DNA of 64,000 bases from Bacillota bacterium (lineage in GTDB: Bacteria > Bacillota_E > JAJZYS01 > JAJYTV01). This document shows, piece by piece, positions 10,166 to 18,364 of the stretch. Location: NCBI GenBank assembly GCA_021845645.1, contig JAJZVM010000016.1, positions 16,096 to 80,095 on the forward strand, in the 5' to 3' direction. The position numbers and the translations under genes are program-made. Numbering within the stretch: position 1 is the first letter of the stretch; each line of letters starts with the position of its first letter. A model generated the notes under the pieces. That model was not told the origin of the DNA. It made no database searches and worked only from the letters and a program-made list of their open reading frames with translations.

Positions 10166-10445
10166 GATTCAGCGCGTTCGACAGGTTTCGTCTCCCTTCC
10201 TCCCTATCTGGCCGCCTTCCTTTTGGGACAGAGCCTTTGTGTCGACACAATGTGCGCCGCCGACTTAGTTCAAAGCACTGGCGACAAAAATCGCCATGTT
10301 CTGTGTCCTAACCGCGGGCACTTGCGCCATTTGCTGCGTGCAAATTCGCGCAAGACGCCTGACAAGGCAATGGACATCACGCAATGTATGGAGTATCGTA
10401 TCGCTAGCGCATACTGTGGCATGCAAACCTGAAGGAGGCTACAAC
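10166..10445. other. Divergent intergenic region
   Basis: 280 bases between two divergent genes, noticeably richer in A and T than its surroundings from about 10255. It contains the perfect palindrome at 10237-10250. No promoter with both boxes could be fixed. Confidence 0.5.
10237..10250. promoter_or_regulatory. Perfect 14-bp palindrome, candidate operator
   Basis: TTGTGTCGACACAA is its own reverse complement. It lies 72 bases upstream of the SpoIID-like start and about 200 bases upstream of the gene at 10446. The form suits a small dimeric repressor. No second copy was noticed in the window. Confidence 0.4.
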
Positions 10446-10886
10446 GTGTCCGTCCGCACTGGCCCGTATACAGATGACGAGATCGCCGAGATCCGGAAGA
10501 TGACGGCGAAGGTGCGCGAAGGCGCCCAGATCCGTGATCTTGCACAGGAGCTTGCGGTGGAACTGAACCGGTCTGCGCGTGGCCTCGCCCTGACGATCGG
10601 ACGGGAACTCGCCCGCCAGAATCCCCGCCGGCCGAGGCAGCGCAAGATACGCGCGATCGGGCGCGGCCGTGACATGATGGTGCTGACACAGCGCCTGGCG
10701 GCGCTCGCCCGTGAGCTCGACGACCTCGGCCGCCGCCGCCGCGACCTGGACCGCGCCATCGAGACGCGCCTCGCCGAGTACTCGGAGCTCAAGGCCAAGC
10801 TCCTGCAGGCGATCACGCCGGCGAACGTCGACGTGACGCCGCAGATCGCCGTCGAGGCGGCAGCCGTCGAGGAGATCGCCGAGTAG
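10446..10886 (+). CDS. HTH (Myb-like) plus coiled-coil protein
   Basis: 146 residues, basic. GTG 10446 has AAGGAGG 7 nt upstream. The N-terminal part (YTDDEIAEIRKMTAKVREG, IRDLAQELAVELNRSARGL) has the spacing of a Myb/SANT-like helix-turn-helix similar in layout to the prespore regulator RsfA. The centre is strongly basic (RRPRQRKIRAIGRGR), and residues from about 75 form a coiled coil (ARELDDLGRRRRDLDRAIETR). There is no signal peptide. A DNA-binding role is inference from composition and helix pattern; the exact family is not recognised. Confidence 0.65.
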   Translation: MSVRTGPYTDDEIAEIRKMTAKVREGAQIRDLAQELAVELNRSARGLALTIGRELARQNPRRPRQRKIRAIGRGRDMMVLTQRLAALARELDDLGRRRRDLDRAIETRLAEYSELKAKLLQAITPANVDVTPQIAVEAAAVEEIAE

Positions 10887-10908
10887 AAAGGTCTCGCCGG
10901 CAACCGCA

Positions 10909-10932
10909 GGGCGCGCCCGCAAGGGCGCGCCT
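10909..10932 (+). terminator. Terminator of the HTH/coiled-coil gene
   Basis: A 9-bp GC stem (GGCGCGCCC pairing with GGGCGCGCC around a GCAA loop) followed by TCTCGTTTCT, 23 bases after the stop. Confidence 0.65.
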
Positions 10933-11286
10933 CTCGTTTCTGCCGGCTTCCGGGTATGCGAAGCCGGCGTCCGCCCCAGCACGCGTAGCCGCGCATCGTC
11001 CGGTGGCCGCGTCGGCTGGCTCGAATCCCGGCCTGGCGTTGGCCGGTGGACGGTCTGGTTGCGGGTCGGACGTGCAGGCGCCTCGACCAGGCCACGCGTC
11101 ATGACCGCTCGGGGTCCGGTAGCTGCCGGGTCCCGACGCTTCCGGATGCCTATGGCCTGCGTTGCCCTGGCGCACACAAAGGCACGTCCGCCGTCGGGCG
11201 GAGAGCAGTGCCTCAACACCTTGGGCGCGCGTCGTCCGGACGGATCACGAAGGCACTTCGGCCTCCGGAGAAGTTGTCCGGCGGGA
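10933..11286. other. Intergenic region, nothing recognised
   Basis: 354 bases between the ends of two convergent genes. Short open frames occur on both strands but none has a ribosome site or protein-like composition. No repeat, tRNA or promoter was seen. Confidence 0.5.
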
Positions 11287-12450
11287 TCAGATGTCCCCTG
11301 CGGTGAGAGGAGCTGGGTGAAGATCCTGCCGCGCCAGCTGCTGTAGCAGGTGTGCCACCGCCTGCCCGACGCCTGGCACCCAATGCAGCAGGATGATGTC
11401 GCCCGCCTGAATCCTGCCGCCGTTCCATGTCTTGAACCCCTTGCCGGGTATCCACTCGGCACCCCACATGACAATGTCTCTGAGACCTGCGGCCCAGGCG
11501 GCAGCGCGCACCTGCGCGTCTACCGCGCCGTAGGGCGGCCGGCCGAAGATCGGGGCAGGAACGCCGAACCAGTCGGGATAGTCCTCGATCGGCGCCTGCC
11601 ATTGGGCCACGTCCGCCTTCAGTGTCAGGCGCGTCAGGTCGGGATGGCTGACGGTGTGGTCCTCGATCACACCGCCGGCGGCGATGAAGGCCCGCCAGTA
11701 GTCCGGGTGCTCCGCCGCGGCTTTGGCGATGAGGAAGGCCGTGACCGGCAGGTGGTCGCGCTGCATGAGGCGCAGGACGGACTGGCTTGGAAACCAGCCG
11801 TCGTCGATCGTCAGGTAGACCTGCCCGCCGCGCGCCGACCCGAACCAGACGACCGGCACTTCCGGTAGCGCGGGCACCTGCACGTCCCAGACGCTATGCC
11901 CCCCGCTGCGTCCGACGACGTCCAGGCGGTAGGACGCAGCGTGAACGCCGCGCCGCAGGGTCACGATGTCGGGCCGTGAAGCCTGCCAGCTTCCCTGCGG
12001 CGCGCCCGTGACCGCCGTGAGCGCCTGCGAGGCGTGCAGCACGAGTGCAAGGCGCGTCTCGTCCTCGGATGCGATGGCCGGCGGCACCGGCGCCCAGGCT
12101 AGGATCCGGCGCCGTACGGGATCCGGTCCCGTCACGGCTACCTGCGCCGAGAAGATCTCGCCGGGCCGGAGCTGCAGCGTCAGCACGGCGGCAGCGGGCA
12201 CCGTCTCGTCCAATGTCGACCAGGTGGTCTCTCGCATGACATAGCCGGACAGGAGACTCCTTCCAGGACTCAGCCAGATGCGCAGGCGATCGGTTGCACG
12301 GTCGAGGCGCCAGCGCACGACCGGGGCGGCGGCGCGCAGCATCAGGCCGCCCACAAGCGCTGCGAACAGGAGTGCGATCAGGATCGTGGCCAGCTGCGTG
12401 CGCCAGCCCCGCAGCGACCAGACGCGGAATTGCGAGCCGCGCCGCGGCAC
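11287..12450 (-). CDS. Membrane-anchored polysaccharide deacetylase (NodB domain)
   Basis: 387 residues. GTG 12450 has GAGGAGGG upstream. One N-terminal TM helix (TILIALLFAALVGGL) places the rest outside the cell. A beta-rich linker of about 180 residues precedes the NodB domain: LTIDDGW carries the catalytic Asp pair, HTVSHPDL the two metal histidines, and RPPYGAVDAQ motif 3. WGAEWIPG and ILLHW complete the fold. Family knowledge: these metal-dependent carbohydrate esterase 4 enzymes remove N-acetyl groups from peptidoglycan or chitin-like glycans. The unusual long linker is not a family I recognise. Its substrate is probably cell-wall glycan, by inference. Confidence 0.85.
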   Translation of the reverse strand: MPRRGSQFRVWSLRGWRTQLATILIALLFAALVGGLMLRAAAPVVRWRLDRATDRLRIWLSPGRSLLSGYVMRETTWSTLDETVPAAAVLTLQLRPGEIFSAQVAVTGPDPVRRRILAWAPVPPAIASEDETRLALVLHASQALTAVTGAPQGSWQASRPDIVTLRRGVHAASYRLDVVGRSGGHSVWDVQVPALPEVPVVWFGSARGGQVYLTIDDGWFPSQSVLRLMQRDHLPVTAFLIAKAAAEHPDYWRAFIAAGGVIEDHTVSHPDLTRLTLKADVAQWQAPIEDYPDWFGVPAPIFGRPPYGAVDAQVRAAAWAAGLRDIVMWGAEWIPGKGFKTWNGGRIQAGDIILLHWVPGVGQAVAHLLQQLARQDLHPAPLTAGDI

Positions 12451-12900
12451 GGGCTCTCCCTCCTCGACACGGCACACGACATCCTATGTCGGGCGACGTG
12501 GGAGAAGCCGCCTCACGCTTCGGCGCGGCCCGCCAGCGGGACAACCGGCAGGCGGAAGGTTTGCCCTGCCTGCGGTGCGGGCGGGATGGTGGCGCGGACG
12601 TTGCACCCGGAATGCACCGGCACGCCAGGCTGTCGACATCCGTCGTTGGACAGCCAGGGAGGGGTGCCACGTGCCCTGGCGGAAAGGCGCCGGCAGGCGA
12701 CTGAGAATCAGGCGTGCCATCGGCCCGCTGGGAAACGCCACACCGCTCCCCGGGGCTTCAGGGAAGCCACGCGGGTGCTGTCGCCCTCCAGCGAGGGCCG
12801 CGCGCGGCCCCGCCGGACCCTCGGCCAAAAGGCCGCTCGGCGGCACGGGTCGGATTGCCCGGCCAGAATCTTGCCGTTATGCTCAGGCCAGGAGGTCGAC
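12451..12900. other. Divergent intergenic region with niaR promoter
   Basis: 450 bases, very GC-rich, with no credible gene on either strand. The only supported element is the niaR promoter at 12855-12883. Several short GC inverted repeats occur but none has riboswitch-like conserved blocks. Confidence 0.5.
12855..12883 (+). promoter_or_regulatory. niaR promoter
   Basis: TTGCCC at 12855-12860, a 17-base spacer, TATGCT at 12878-12883. The start would fall about 10 bases before the niaR ATG, giving a very short leader that still holds AGGAGG. Confidence 0.6.
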
Positions 12901-13413
12901 ATGCGCAGACGAGAGCTTCTGAATGTGCTACGAGACTCCCGGGAGCCGATCTCGGGCAGCCAGTTCGCGGAGATGTTCGGCGTCTCACGCCAGGTCATCG
13001 TGCAGGATATCGCACTTTTGCGCGCCGAGGGCCACGCCATCGACGCGACGACCCGCGGATATCGCTTCACGAGCCCTCCCGCCGGCGTGCGCGACGTCTT
13101 CGCGGTTCGCCACGGGCCCGACGAGGTGGAGGCGGAGCTCAAGACGCTCGTGGACCTCGGCATCGTCGTCAAGGACGTCGTCGTCGACCATCCGCTCTAC
13201 GGCGAGCTGCGCGGCGGGCTCGACCTGCGCTCCCGCCGCGACGTGGAGATGTACCTCGAGAGCATGCACCGCCACGGCGGGCAGCTTCTGAGCGTGCTCA
13301 CAGGCGGCGCGCACGTGCACACGGTCGAGGCGCCGGACGCAACTACGCTCGCTGCGGGACGGCAGGCTCTCCTGGAGCTGGGATTCCTCGACGAAGCAGA
13401 AGATAGAGGCTAG
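12901..13413 (+). CDS. niaR: Niacin-responsive transcriptional repressor NiaR
   Basis: 170 residues starting MRRRELLNVLRDSREPISGS, with AGGAGG before ATG 12901. An N-terminal HTH_11 domain (SGSQFAEMFGVSRQVIVQDI) is followed by the 3H domain named for its conserved histidines: VVVDHPLYGEL, SMHRHGG and GGAHVHTVEA. Family knowledge: NiaR (YrxA) binds nicotinic acid with a metal ion and represses NAD synthesis and niacin uptake genes. The convergent neighbour, which overlaps it by 71 bp, is an NCS1-type permease with a dyad over its promoter, so that gene is a candidate target. No nadABC or niaP gene is present here. Confidence 0.9.
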   Translation: MRRRELLNVLRDSREPISGSQFAEMFGVSRQVIVQDIALLRAEGHAIDATTRGYRFTSPPAGVRDVFAVRHGPDEVEAELKTLVDLGIVVKDVVVDHPLYGELRGGLDLRSRRDVEMYLESMHRHGGQLLSVLTGGAHVHTVEAPDATTLAAGRQALLELGFLDEAEDRG

Positions 13414-14629
13414 CCGCGACAAGGCCGCCGACGTAGTAGGCGATGTCCGCGCCGCCCATCGCCCTGGCCGCGGGCCCGGTGAAGAGGGACTGCGACATGA
13501 AGGGGATGGAGCAGGCGAGCCCGATCAAGAAGGCCCAGAATCCCGCCTCGACCGTGCGCGGCGTGCCCGCCGTCGCCTTTTGCGCCAGGAGCACCCCGAG
13601 CCACGGAGCGATCCAGTAGGAGAGCAGCAGCAGGAAGGACTCGTAGTCGCCGCTGAACCCGTGCATGCCGAGCAGGGCGAGGCCGGTGCCCAGCACGCCA
13701 ACCAGCACGGCGGCCACGGAGCGGGGCATCCGGATGCCGAGCGCCAGCAGCGACGTGGCACCCGTGTAGATGTTCAGCAGGTCGGCGGTCAGCGTGCCGA
13801 GGATGCCGGCGGCGAACACGAACAGCCTCAGACCGCCCGCAGCCGCGCGCAGGAGCGGCACCGCATCGAAGAGACGGAAGTGGGCCGCGAGCAGGACGCC
13901 CAGGACCTCCACCCAGAGGCAGGAGAGCAGCGAGCCGGCGAAGGTCCAGGCGAAGACCGGCCCCTTGCCGGTCCCGGCCGGCAGGTAGCGGGAGTAGTCC
14001 GAGGCGTAGGGAGCCCACGAGAAGACGTACGAGGCGATCATGGCGATGCCGAGGGCGAAGGGCGCCCAGGCGAAGCCGCCGTGTCCCAAAGCTCCGAGTC
14101 CGAGCACCGCCGTGCGCCAGGTGAAAAAGGCGAACGTCAGGACGAGGAGCACGCTGACCCAGCGCTCCACCGCGTGCACCATGTCGTGACCGAAGGCTGC
14201 GATCGCGATCTGCAGCGCCCCGATCAGCACGATGCCGCCCGCCTCGGGCATGTGGAGAAGGCTTGCCAGCAGCTCGCCGCCCAGGAGTGAGTTCACCGCG
14301 AACCAGCCGAGGCACGAGAGCCAGTTCAGCGCTGCAGGCAGGTAGACGCCGAGCCTGCCGAAGCCGACCCGCGACAACGCCAGCTGCGGCAGGCCGCTTT
14401 GGGGTCCCATGGTCGATGCGAACCCGACGAGCGCGGCACCGATCAGGTTCCCGAGGAGCACGGTCAGCAGAGACCAGTAGAGGCCGAGGCCGAACGCGTA
14501 GAGCAGGACGCCGAGAAACCACGGCGGGATACCCAGGTTGGCTGCAAACCAGAGCGTGAAGAGACTCGAGCTCCTGCCGTGGCGTTCCGCCGCAGGAATC
14601 GGCTCGATGCCGCGGGACTCGATCCGCAC
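13343..14629 (-). CDS. NCS1-family permease (nucleobase/vitamin type)
   Basis: 428 residues with about 12 hydrophobic segments. Family features: FTLWFAANLGIPPWFLG in TM1, then SYVFSWAPYASDYSRYLP, the conserved A-x-D-x-S/T-R-Y motif of cytosine/allantoin permeases, and FAGILGTL-type TMs. GTG 14629 is preferred because GAGGTG lies 6 nt upstream; ATGs at 14656 and 14668 are in frame but lie inside the promoter and lack a ribosome site. NCS1 permeases import cytosine, purines, allantoin, hydantoin or thiamine precursors. Adjacency to niaR and the operator-like dyad suggest a niacin-related substrate; that is inference. Confidence 0.85.
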   Translation of the reverse strand: MRIESRGIEPIPAAERHGRSSSLFTLWFAANLGIPPWFLGVLLYAFGLGLYWSLLTVLLGNLIGAALVGFASTMGPQSGLPQLALSRVGFGRLGVYLPAALNWLSCLGWFAVNSLLGGELLASLLHMPEAGGIVLIGALQIAIAAFGHDMVHAVERWVSVLLVLTFAFFTWRTAVLGLGALGHGGFAWAPFALGIAMIASYVFSWAPYASDYSRYLPAGTGKGPVFAWTFAGSLLSCLWVEVLGVLLAAHFRLFDAVPLLRAAAGGLRLFVFAAGILGTLTADLLNIYTGATSLLALGIRMPRSVAAVLVGVLGTGLALLGMHGFSGDYESFLLLLSYWIAPWLGVLLAQKATAGTPRTVEAGFWAFLIGLACSIPFMSQSLFTGPAARAMGGADIAYYVGGLVAASLYLLLRRGIPAPGEPAVPQRA

Positions 14630-14647
14630 CGGGATCACCTCTAGGTG

Positions 14648-14677
14648 ACTATACATCTGTCTTGTCATATAGAACAA
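14648..14677 (-). promoter_or_regulatory. Permease promoter with overlapping operator-like dyad
   Basis: On the minus strand TTGTTC (14672-14677), an 18-base spacer and TATAGT (14648-14653). A dyad overlaps it: on the plus strand CTATA at 14649-14653 and TATAG at 14668-14672 flank TCTGTCTTGTCA. A repressor bound here would cover both promoter boxes. NiaR is the obvious candidate regulator. Confidence 0.5.
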
Positions 14678-14827
14678 CCCCAGGACGGCCGCAGGCCGCC
14701 CTGGATCGTCATGCCCCTGGCCTTGCGGCCAGGGCGGTCCGCTCGCAGCGACCCAGGGCTCGTCTGCAACACGCCTTCCCGATCGGGGCCATAGCATGCA
14801 GCGGCAGGCGCTCCGGAGGGAAGGCCC

Positions 14828-15421
14828 ATGCATGCGCTCATCCTCGCGGTCCTGATCGGCATCGCCGGCAACCTCGACAACCTCGGGGTCGGGGTGGCCT
14901 ACGGCGTGCGCAAGATCGGCATTCCATTCCGCAGCAATCTCTTCATCGCCGTCGTCGCGGCCCTCGGCACGTTCCTGGTCGCATACGCCGGCCTCGGCAT
15001 CGGCCACGTCCTGTCCCAGGGCGTCGCGAACGACATAGGCGCCGGCGTGATCATCGGCGTCGGCGTCTGGGTGCTCTGGCCGCGCAAGATCCCCGAGCCG
15101 GCCGGCACGTCCAAGAACGCCATCGGGCTCGTACACCACCCCGAACACGCCGACGTCGACCGTTCCGGCGACATCTCGATCGCGGAATCCCTGACGCTCT
15201 CGGTCGGGCTGGGCATCAACGCCTGGGCCGGCGGTTTCGGCGGAGGCCTCGTCGGACTGCCGCCATGGCTGCTCGCCATCTCCACCGGCCTGTTCAGCTT
15301 CGTGACGCTGTTCGCGGGCGAGCACCTGGGGCGGAGGGCTCTCGGCGGCTGGCTCGGGCCGAAGGCGACGATCGCGGCGGGCGTGCTGCTCATCCTGATC
15401 GGCATCAAGGACCTCGTCTAG
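14828..15421 (+). CDS. YtaF/MntP-type sporulation or manganese-export membrane protein
   Basis: 197 residues with six hydrophobic segments in two triplets separated by a charged loop (HHPEHADVDRSGDISIAES). Each half carries the family's signature asparagine/aspartate helix: GIAGNLDNLGVGVAYGVRK and LTLSVGLGINAWAGGFGGGL. GGAGGGAAGG precedes ATG 14828. Family knowledge: MntP exports Mn2+, and YtaF is the close sporulation paralogue in Bacillus of uncertain transport role. The divergence from the NCS1 permease gives no further clue. I see no Mn2+ riboswitch upstream. Confidence 0.82.
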   Translation: MHALILAVLIGIAGNLDNLGVGVAYGVRKIGIPFRSNLFIAVVAALGTFLVAYAGLGIGHVLSQGVANDIGAGVIIGVGVWVLWPRKIPEPAGTSKNAIGLVHHPEHADVDRSGDISIAESLTLSVGLGINAWAGGFGGGLVGLPPWLLAISTGLFSFVTLFAGEHLGRRALGGWLGPKATIAAGVLLILIGIKDLV

Positions 15422-15432
15422 GCGAGGAGAGC

Positions 15433-16101
15433 CTACGCAGGGCGCCAGATCTCGCGGGCGAGCCCGTCCGGCTCGCCCGCGACGTCTGCCCTGAGCCCGG
15501 CCGCCGCAAGCGTTTGCGCGACCCGCGCGGGGTCGTCCGCGAGCACGTAGAGTCCGCGGCGCGGCAGGTCTTCCAGCCACTCGCGGTAGCGCAGCCACTT
15601 GTGCCGCAGCTGCGCCGGTCCTTCCGTGCCGCGGTCCACCTCGACCACGGCATCTGCGGCAGGACGCGCGACGAGAGCGTCCGGGACCAACGTGCGCGCT
15701 CCGAGTCCCGCGGCGCTGCGGTAGTCGAGGCGCGGCTCAGCCCTGTAGGCCGATGCCGGCATGCCCATGCGGCGCAGAGCCAAGTAGAGCTCCGCCCGCC
15801 GCAGTTCATGTCCCAGGCGCAATGCCGCGTACGCGCGCAGGCCGCTGCCGCGGTCGTCGCCGAGCAGGGCGAGCGCCGCCCGGATTCCCGTCTGACCGAG
15901 ATAGCAGATCTCGCCCGACGCGGTCTCGGCCTCGCGCAGGAAGCCGCCGCGCATCAGCTCTTCGAGCGAGCCACCCGCGACCTCTGCCAGCGCCTGCGCA
16001 CCTGCGCCGGTCACAAAGCGGGCCTGATAGAGATCTTGCAGCAGCTCCCGCTCCCCGGTGCCGAGACGAAGCAGGCGCGCCGCGAGGTCGGAGCGCATCA
16101 C
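15433..16101 (-). CDS. Replication-relaxation family protein
   Basis: 222 residues. The N-terminal part has winged-helix character (ERELLQDLYQARFVTGAGAQ, ICYLGQTGIRAALALLG) and the second half a nuclease-like core (LVPDALVARP, VVEVDRGTE, LRHKWLRYREWL), the layout of Replic_Relax proteins known from Bacillus plasmids such as the Rep63A type. It overlaps the VirD4-like gene upstream by 4 bp (ATGA), so the two are one unit. Such pairs are usual on conjugative elements and ICEs. No relaxase, Rep or integrase is seen nearby, so this looks like a remnant or a domesticated pair. Confidence 0.7.
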   Translation of the reverse strand: MMRSDLAARLLRLGTGERELLQDLYQARFVTGAGAQALAEVAGGSLEELMRGGFLREAETASGEICYLGQTGIRAALALLGDDRGSGLRAYAALRLGHELRRAELYLALRRMGMPASAYRAEPRLDYRSAAGLGARTLVPDALVARPAADAVVEVDRGTEGPAQLRHKWLRYREWLEDLPRRGLYVLADDPARVAQTLAAAGLRADVAGEPDGLAREIWRPA

Positions 16102-17606
16102 GGCCTTCCCAGGCGCACGAGAACCGGCGGCAGCATGCGGCCGGCCGCCGCGACCTCCGCGATCGCCTGACCGCGCGGCAGCCGGCGTACCGTCTCTTCG
16201 TCGAAGCGCGGCATCTCCCTGAGGCCCCCGCCCTGGGTCGCGACGAAGCGGCGGCCCAGCGACTCCCGCAGGTCCGCGAGGTCCTCGCGGCCGAGGCCGC
16301 CGAGCAGCACGCGGTTGCGGGCGTTGGCGAGGACGGCCTTGCGCAGGTCCTCCGAGAGCTGTCCGAGATGCTGGTGTGCCAGCACTGCGCCAACCCTGTG
16401 CGAGCGGGCCTGCGCCAGGAAGCTGCCAAAGTCCGCCTGGGCGAACGTCTGGAACTCGTCCGCATAGATGAACGCGCTTGGTCCCGTGGTCCGGCGCAGG
16501 GCGGCCGCCTCAAAGAGCATGAGCGCGAACGCGCCCACTGCCCGCGCTGCGAGGCCGATCTCGCCTTCCGGCAGCTGCAGACAGAGCATGCCGCCCTCCG
16601 CGAGCAGGCGGTCGAAGTCCGTCGCGGGACGGGTACCGAAGAGCCGGCGCGCCCAGGGGTGGGCAAGCACCTCGGCCAGGGCCGACTGCACGCCGATGAA
16701 GGCATCCTGTCGGAAACGCGGGCTCCATCCCCCCACCTCGTCGCGGAAGTAGGCCCGCAGGTGCGGCGACGACGCCGCGAGAAGCACTTCGCGCCGCATC
16801 TCCTCGCTACGCAGGAACTCCGAGAGATCTGGCAGCGTCGGCGCCGGCAGTGCCTCCTTGAGCGCCAGGGCGGCGTGGCGCAGCATCGCCTGTCCGACGC
16901 TGCGGTAGAACTCGTGCTGGCTGCCGAACGCGCCGAAGAGGGCGTACGCCACCGTCTCTGCCGCGACCTCGGGCTCGCCGGCGAAGGGATCGAGACCGAA
17001 CGCGGGCTCGTCCTGCGGGCGCAATGCCACCACGTCCCGCCCACGCCGCCTGGCGTCGTCCACCGCGAGGTCGTAGAGATCGCCCTTGGGGTCGAGCAGC
17101 AGGATGCCGTGTCCTGCGGCGATATCCTGGCGTACCAGGGGCCAAAGCACGCCGACCGTCTTGCCCGAGCCGGTCGGTCCCAGGACGTGCATGTGCAAGA
17201 AGCGGTCGTCGAGCCCGATGTCCACAGGCCGCCGCAACGTGCCAGTGACGCCCAGGCGTACCGTGTCAGGGCGGATGAAGCGCGGCCTGAGCCAAACCCA
17301 GAGCCAGAGCGCGATGCCGATCTCGACGAGGAACGAGATGGCCAGCCAGAAGCCGGGCAACGCCGACAGGCCGAAGGCATGTCCCAGCGGCACCACCACG
17401 AGGGCGAGCACGAGATAGGCGAGAGAGAGGGTATAGAGCGGCCGCCTGCGCAGGAGCCACGGCAGTCCCTGTACCGCGTATGCGTAGAGGGCTGCCGCAA
17501 GAAGCACGGCAAACCAGGGCCAGCGGCGGGTGGCGAACAGGTACAGCGCGGCAAGCGACAGCGGCAGGGCCAGCGCCGCGAGGATCGTTCGCGGAATCTT
17601 CATCAT
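16098..17606 (-). CDS. VirD4/TraG-like coupling ATPase
   Basis: 502 residues. Four hydrophobic segments lie in the first 110 residues (ILAALALPLSLAALYLF, then LAYLVLALVVVPLG and further). The ATPase domain begins HMHVLGPTGSGKTVGVLWPL (Walker A GPTGSGKT), with DPKGDLYDLA, a Walker B-like SAFIYADEFQTFA and GAVLAHQHLGQL. Family knowledge: VirD4-type coupling proteins bring relaxosomes to a type IV secretion channel. No mating-pair genes are present. It is co-transcribed with the replication-relaxation gene. ATG 17606 has only a weak ribosome site; a second ATG follows directly. Confidence 0.78.
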   Translation of the reverse strand: MMKIPRTILAALALPLSLAALYLFATRRWPWFAVLLAAALYAYAVQGLPWLLRRRPLYTLSLAYLVLALVVVPLGHAFGLSALPGFWLAISFLVEIGIALWLWVWLRPRFIRPDTVRLGVTGTLRRPVDIGLDDRFLHMHVLGPTGSGKTVGVLWPLVRQDIAAGHGILLLDPKGDLYDLAVDDARRRGRDVVALRPQDEPAFGLDPFAGEPEVAAETVAYALFGAFGSQHEFYRSVGQAMLRHAALALKEALPAPTLPDLSEFLRSEEMRREVLLAASSPHLRAYFRDEVGGWSPRFRQDAFIGVQSALAEVLAHPWARRLFGTRPATDFDRLLAEGGMLCLQLPEGEIGLAARAVGAFALMLFEAAALRRTTGPSAFIYADEFQTFAQADFGSFLAQARSHRVGAVLAHQHLGQLSEDLRKAVLANARNRVLLGGLGREDLADLRESLGRRFVATQGGGLREMPRFDEETVRRLPRGQAIAEVAAAGRMLPPVLVRLGRP

Positions 17607-17695
17607 GTTCTAGCCGTTTCGACGCCGGAGCCCTGCAGGCCTTTCGCAGGATTCGACCGCCTTCGCACGGAATACGGCGCCGGAGGTGCTGCGTT

Positions 17696-18313
17696 CTGGT
17701 CCAGTTGAAGGGCGGTCGCGGTGGCGTCCGTCTCGTCATCGGGCCCCGCCCTGACCCCCAGGCGGTGGTCTCGGAGATCATCGCCAGCCTGGAAGGTGCC
17801 GCGGGCTTTCTCGGCAATGCCCGCATCGCGGTGGAAGTCGCAGACGACACGATCTCGCCGGAGCTTGCCGCGGCGGTGAGCGAGGCCTTGCGGCGATTCC
17901 CGGCGCTCGGGCTCGCCAGCATCGGTCCAAAGCCCCACGCGCAGCCAGGGCGCAGCGACGAGCCGAAGGTGGTTCGCAGGACGGTCCGCTCGGGCCAGGA
18001 AGTCACGCATCAGGGGGACCTCGTCCTGCTTGGCGATGTTCATGTCGGCGGCCGCCTCGTCGCGACCGGCGACGTGATCGTGGTCGGAGCCCTGCGCGGC
18101 TTCGCCTGGGCTGGTGCCGACGGCAACGAGGGAGCCATCATCTATGCCCAGCCGCTTGAGCCAACGCAGGTGCGCATCGCGGGCGCGATCGCGCAAGGCG
18201 CGCCGTCCGCGCCCGGCGCTGCGGAGTACGCGCACCTCGAGGATGGCAAGATCGTCGTCGAGCCGTGGATAGCCAGGGGCAGCCGCCGCGCGACCGCGCG
18301 GCAACCGCGATAG
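17696..18313 (+). CDS. minC: Septum site-determining protein MinC
   Basis: About 205 residues. The C-terminal beta-helix domain is clear: VRSGQEVTHQGDLVLLGDVH, VGGRLVATGDVIVVGALRG, EGAIIYAQPLEPTQVRIA, which binds MinD and FtsZ. The N-terminal domain (VQLKGGRGGVRLVIG) is shorter than average. MinC inhibits FtsZ assembly away from midcell. Start uncertain: a GGAGG 9 nt upstream favours CTG 17696; TTG 17705 also fits; no ATG or GTG is well placed. No minD follows, unlike the usual minCD operon; instead a strong hairpin ends the unit, so minC stands alone here. Confidence 0.85.
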   Translation: MVQLKGGRGGVRLVIGPRPDPQAVVSEIIASLEGAAGFLGNARIAVEVADDTISPELAAAVSEALRRFPALGLASIGPKPHAQPGRSDEPKVVRRTVRSGQEVTHQGDLVLLGDVHVGGRLVATGDVIVVGALRGFAWAGADGNEGAIIYAQPLEPTQVRIAGAIAQGAPSAPGAAEYAHLEDGKIVVEPWIARGSRRATARQPR

Positions 18314-18316
18314 CCG

Positions 18317-18364
18317 GAAGCCAGGAGGGCTCGCCGCTGGATGGCGGCGAGCCCTCCTGGCTTC
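18317..18364. terminator. Bidirectional terminator between minC and SIMPL gene
   Basis: A long, nearly perfect stem (about 20 bp; left arm 18317-18337, right arm 18344-18364) in the 49-bp gap between two convergent stops. There is no T-run on either side. Confidence 0.75.

Noticed and set aside
14672..14827. A manganese (yybP-ykoY) riboswitch before the YtaF/MntP gene
   Set aside because: GC hairpins are present, but the conserved GGGGAGTAG-type block is not.
15753..17708. Long frames on both strands over the VirD4-like gene
   Set aside because: They lack domains; the minus frame at 16098-17606 carries the Walker A and coupling-protein motifs.
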